From Natrinema gari JCM 14663 (GTDB taxonomy: Archaea; Halobacteriota; Halobacteria; Halobacteriales; Natrialbaceae), in assembly GCF_000337175.1 (NCBI RefSeq), contig NZ_AOIJ01000087.1, positions 1-64,000 on the forward strand: DNA of 64,000 bases. The letters run 5' to 3'. The notes beneath the pieces are model-generated. The model saw only the letters and a list, made by a program, of their open reading frames with translations, ran no database searches and was not told the origin of the DNA. A program made the position numbers and the translations under genes. Positions 61,102 to 64,000 of this stretch are shown one piece after another (positions within the stretch are counted from its first letter, which is position 1; each line of letters opens with the position of its first letter).

Positions 61102-62775
61102 TTAGTCATCCGCAGGTGGTTCGCCGCCATCAGTGCTCACGGCGTCCTGTGCGGTCTGTTGCTGCCCCATGGGTTCGGGACTATGACACTGCCGGACCAG
61201 TCGTTTGGTCTCCATCGATGGTTCGTCGGTCACCATCGAAACGGCGATGGTGATGATGAACACTGCCGGTGTCCCGACGAGCGCCGCCCCGATAGGCGGC
61301 ACGTACTGGGCATAGATGGGGACGATCGCTGCCCCTTCACCGCCGGCGAGCTCGGCGAGGAAGCCGACGTAGCTCGGGAGCACGCTGTTGATGATCGACG
61401 TGATCCAGATGAACAGACCGGCGGACATCCCGGCCAGCGCGCCCGGCTTGTTGGTGTTCTCCCACCACAGACCGAGGAAGAACATCGGGAACAGCACGAT
61501 CCCGGCCAGCGAGAACGCGTATGCGACCAGTTCGCCGATGAGTGCCGGCGGGTTGAACGCAGTGACGGTCACCAGCGCGCCGATGACGACGATGGTGACG
61601 CGGCCGATGAGGATCTGCTGGCGCTGGGTCGCGTCAGGGTTTATCAGTTCGGTGTAGATATCGTGTGCGACTGCCGAGGAGGCGGTGATGAACAGCCCGG
61701 CGGTCGTGGCAATGGCCGCGGCCATCGCCCCTGCGGCCACGAGTCCGACGAACCACGTCGGGAGAGTGGCGAACTGCGCGGCCAGCACGACGATGACGTC
61801 ACCCTCCGCGCCCGTCATGCCGCCCGTGCCCGCGTAGGCACTGGCTCCTTGGGTGACCTCGAAGAGATTGACGCCGAAGGCCGCCATCGCGGGTGCAGAC
61901 CAGTACAGCAGGCAGATGAAGAACAGTCCCCAGACCGTCGACCAGCGGGCGGTCCGCTCGTTCTGGACCGTATAGAACCGCACTAACACGTGTGGGAGGC
62001 CGCACGTACCGACGATGAGCGAGAACGCGGTGGCCACCCAGAGGTAGAACGTGTTGTCGCCGAGGAACGGTTCCGAGAACTGGCGGCTCAGTTCGCTGAA
62101 GAGCGCCCCGTACTGGATCTGGGGGAGCACCGTGGAGTATCCCTGCGTCCAACCGACGACGTACACGCCCGCGAGGAACGCGACGATGAGGATGACGTAC
62201 TGGACAGCCATGTTCTTCGTCGCCCCCAGCATCCCGGAGAGTGCCAAGTAGCCGACGGTAATCGTCATCATCACGATGATCATCGGGATGATGTCGAGTC
62301 CGAAGACGTACTGGCCCACCAGCCCCATGCCGCGGGCCTGTCCGACCGAATAGACGTACGCGATCAACAGCGTCGTGAAAGCCGCCAGCGCTCGTGCGAC
62401 CGGCGAGTTGAAGCGATCACCGACGAAGTCAGGTGCGGTGTACTTGCCGAACCGACGCATCTGTGCGGCCAGGAAGATGAGCAACACGAAGTAGCCCGTC
62501 GTCCAGCCGACGATAAACGCCAGTCCGTAGAAACCGGCGAGGGCGACGAGTCCCGCGAGCCCGAGATACGAGGCGGCGGACATCCAGTTGGCACCGATCG
62601 CCATCCCGTTCTCGATGTTCCCGATACCCCGACCGGCAACCCACATGCCCTCGGTATCGGCGACCTTGAACACGTATCCAATGACGAGGAACGAGGCCAT
62701 CATCAGGAAGATCATGATGGCCGGGAGCAGCTTGAACGAGATGTCAAGCGCTTCGGCCTGGAGCGGGACCATCAT
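61102..62775 (-). CDS. Sodium:solute symporter family protein (acetate permease-like)
   Basis: A 557-aa polytopic SSS-family transporter with about 13 hydrophobic helices. Typical segments are GMWVAGRGIGNIENGMAIGANWMSAASYLG, cut here as GNIENGMAIGANWMSAASYL, TAPDFVGDRFNSPVARALAAF, CGLPHVLVRFYTVQNERTARW and AAAIATTAGLFITASSAVAHD. It is similar to the ActP-type acetate/cation symporter. The start overlaps the DUF4212 stop (ATGA), UspA follows, and acetyl-CoA synthetase is immediately upstream. The context supports acetate or another small carboxylate as substrate. Confidence 0.93.
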   Translation of the reverse strand: MMVPLQAEALDISFKLLPAIMIFLMMASFLVIGYVFKVADTEGMWVAGRGIGNIENGMAIGANWMSAASYLGLAGLVALAGFYGLAFIVGWTTGYFVLLIFLAAQMRRFGKYTAPDFVGDRFNSPVARALAAFTTLLIAYVYSVGQARGMGLVGQYVFGLDIIPMIIVMMTITVGYLALSGMLGATKNMAVQYVILIVAFLAGVYVVGWTQGYSTVLPQIQYGALFSELSRQFSEPFLGDNTFYLWVATAFSLIVGTCGLPHVLVRFYTVQNERTARWSTVWGLFFICLLYWSAPAMAAFGVNLFEVTQGASAYAGTGGMTGAEGDVIVVLAAQFATLPTWFVGLVAAGAMAAAIATTAGLFITASSAVAHDIYTELINPDATQRQQILIGRVTIVVIGALVTVTAFNPPALIGELVAYAFSLAGIVLFPMFFLGLWWENTNKPGALAGMSAGLFIWITSIINSVLPSYVGFLAELAGGEGAAIVPIYAQYVPPIGAALVGTPAVFIITIAVSMVTDEPSMETKRLVRQCHSPEPMGQQQTAQDAVSTDGGEPPADD

Positions 62776-63215
62776 TGGTCACGACCTCCGTCGGTCGCCG
62801 CCACGTCCGTCGTTCCACTGTCGCTATCGACTGTGGCAGGCTCGATTCCGTATTTTTGGTCCAGTCGGTCTCGAGAGCGGGCGTAGACCGCCGACAGTAT
62901 CAATGCCCCGGTCGGGGCACCGATAGCAATGAGGAAGTAGTGAAGCGGGAAGCCGAGCCCTGGAACGCTTCTCGTCATGAGGTCCGGTGCCAACCACGTC
63001 AGCGTCACCGGCCCCCAAACGATGAGCACCCATGCGATGAACGTTCCCCAGACGAGTTTCAGGTGATCGCGCATGAACGGCGTGCTCGGCTTCAGGAGGT
63101 TGACCTCCGAACTGAGATAGTCGGTGTTTCGGTGTGCTTGACCGGGCTGTCCGGCCACGCCACCGTCCGTTGCGGCTCGTTCATCGGTTGAATCATGGCT
63201 GTTATTATCTGGCAT
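62772..63215 (-). CDS. DUF4212 small subunit of sodium:solute symporter
   Basis: A 147-aa membrane protein with DUF4212 signature: a charged N-terminal region to residue 35, LVWGTFIAWVLIVWGPVTLTWL and GLGFPLHYFLIAIGAPTGALILSAVYARSRDRLDQKYG (two or more helices), and an acidic tail. DUF4212 proteins are encoded next to ActP-like symporters in bacteria and archaea and probably form a complex with them. It overlaps the symporter start by 4 bp and begins 65 bp after acs. Confidence 0.92.
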   Translation of the reverse strand: MPDNNSHDSTDERAATDGGVAGQPGQAHRNTDYLSSEVNLLKPSTPFMRDHLKLVWGTFIAWVLIVWGPVTLTWLAPDLMTRSVPGLGFPLHYFLIAIGAPTGALILSAVYARSRDRLDQKYGIEPATVDSDSGTTDVAATDGGRDQ

Positions 63216-63280
63216 ATGTGTGTCTGTGTTCGAGTCGTGTATCAGTCGTTTGTTCGTTCGAAAGAATCGATGTTAGCGAG

Positions 63281-64000
63281 TCAGTCGGTCGACACCTGTT
63301 CCGCGATGTCGTCGACGACGTCCGGGTTCCGGAGCGTCGAGGTGTTGCCCAACTCGTTCCCGCTTGCGATGTCCTCTAACAGCCGGCGCATGATCTTGCC
63401 CGACCGCGTCTTGGGCAGTTCGTGCGTGAAAACTATCTCTTCGGGCTTGGCGATCGGCCCGATGGAGTCGAGGACGGCCGCCATGGCCTCCTCCTCGAGG
63501 TCGGCTTCACGGTCCTCGTAGCCGTCCTCGGGGATAGCGTAGACATAGACCGCCTCGCCTTTGACCTCGTGGTCGCCGCCGACGACGGCGGCTTCGGCGA
63601 TCCCCTCGACGCCGACGACGGCCGACTCGATCTCCATCGTGCCCAGTCGGTGGCCGGAGACGTTGATCACGTCGTCGACCCGCCCGAGGATGGTGATGTA
63701 GCCGTCGTCGTCGATCTTCGCGCCGTCCTCGGGGAAGTAGACCCACTCGTCGGTCGCCTCGTCCGAGTACTCGTCCCAGTACTCCTGAACGAACCGCTCG
63801 TCGTTGTCGTACAGCGTGCGGAGCATGCCGGGCCACGGGTTGTTGACCGTGACGTAGCCGGCCTGCCCGGCGTCGACTTCCGCACCCTGTGCGTCGACGA
63901 CGCGGGCGTCGATCCCCGGAAGGGGTGGCCCCGCTGAACCGGGTTTCATCGTGTTGATCCCCGGCAACGTCGTGATCATCATACCTCCGGTCTCGGTCTG
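63281..64000 (-). CDS. acs: Acetyl-CoA synthetase, C-terminal part (5' end outside window)
   Basis: About 239 residues of an AMP-forming acetyl-CoA synthetase. The frame continues to the window edge, with QTETGG just before MMITTLPGINTMKPGSAGPP, so the Met at 63982 is internal. Visible motifs are WVYFPEDGAKIDDDGYI, ILGRVDDVINVSGHRLGTME, and the C-terminal PKTRSGKIMRRLLEDIA with the catalytic (acetylatable) Lys. Acetate is activated to acetyl-CoA here. With the DUF4212 subunit, SSS symporter and UspA genes downstream it forms an acetate uptake-and-activation cluster. Regulatory sites would lie outside the window. Confidence 0.95.
   Translation of the reverse strand, partial: QTETGGMMITTLPGINTMKPGSAGPPLPGIDARVVDAQGAEVDAGQAGYVTVNNPWPGMLRTLYDNDERFVQEYWDEYSDEATDEWVYFPEDGAKIDDDGYITILGRVDDVINVSGHRLGTMEIESAVVGVEGIAEAAVVGGDHEVKGEAVYVYAIPEDGYEDREADLEEEAMAAVLDSIGPIAKPEEIVFTHELPKTRSGKIMRRLLEDIASGNELGNTSTLRNPDVVDDIAEQVSTD

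Noticed and set aside
63281-63982. Complete small acyl-CoA synthetase starting at 63982
   Set aside because: The six codons before this Met read QTETGG, the core of the Acs A5 motif, and the frame runs to the window edge, so it is the 3' part of a full acs.

Overview
The window looks like part of a halophilic archaeon (class Halobacteria). Base composition is GC-rich, the proteins are strongly acidic, and many genes have a TATA-like box about 25-30 nt upstream of an ATG with no Shine-Dalgarno sequence. Archaeal markers include TFE-alpha, aTrm56, HalX and bat-type HTH proteins, haloarchaeal succinate dehydrogenase and a chemotaxis set with CheC and CheD. The content would fit a Natrialbales-type genome, but the genus cannot be fixed from sequence alone. 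The contig begins with a Tn5/Nextera mosaic end (3-21), which is a library artefact, so the first gene is truncated at the left edge. The last gene, acs, is truncated at the right edge.

Layout. 1-5.1 kb: a PAS histidine kinase fragment converging on a HalX response regulator, then a divergent beta-oxidation pair (hydroxyacyl-CoA dehydrogenase/enoyl-CoA hydratase fusion and acyl-CoA dehydrogenase). 5.3-8.6 kb: an HTH regulator and a P1B-2 (Zn/Cd/Pb-type) efflux ATPase with a perfect palindrome at its promoter. 8.9-21.1 kb: an SdhA/NadB-family flavoprotein, an AlkA-type glycosylase, a pentad-repeat/PRC-barrel protein, KatG, a small PRC-barrel protein, a RimK-retropepsin fusion, a flippase, an acetyltransferase and an aspartoacylase-family hydrolase. 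21.2-24.8 kb: the sdhCDBA operon. 24.8-31.5 kb: an amidohydrolase, a small wHTH protein, an HD phosphohydrolase, a peroxiredoxin, TatA, tRNA-Arg(CCT) followed by two extra copies of its 3' end, a second acyl-CoA dehydrogenase and an SDR enzyme.

31.6-41.6 kb holds a type IV pilus-like operon: a PilB ATPase with a very long acidic, partly repetitive tail, PilC, and five proteins with class III (PibD-type) signal sequences. One of these five carries an AT-rich, bactofilin-like beta-helix at its C terminus. After an orphan HsdR_N-like protein, 43.1-53.1 kb holds a chemotaxis cluster read leftward (cheW, cheY, cheB, cheA, cheC, double-domain cheC, cheD, cheR, with most stops and starts overlapping), plus a second CheW-like gene on the other strand. 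53.3-64 kb: a lipoprotein, a DUF2110 protein and TFE-alpha in one operon, an MBL-fold hydrolase, an acyl-CoA ligase, a membrane wHTH protein, aTrm56, a cupin, a small membrane protein, and an acetate-use cluster (acs, DUF4212 subunit, SSS symporter, UspA).

Observations most worth a second look are the run of about 30 uninterrupted five-residue repeats in the protein at 11625-12899, the pilin-bactofilin chimera at 38759-40135, the triplicated tRNA-Arg 3' end at 28841-29077, and the RimK-retropepsin fusion with an aspartoacylase-family hydrolase nearby.
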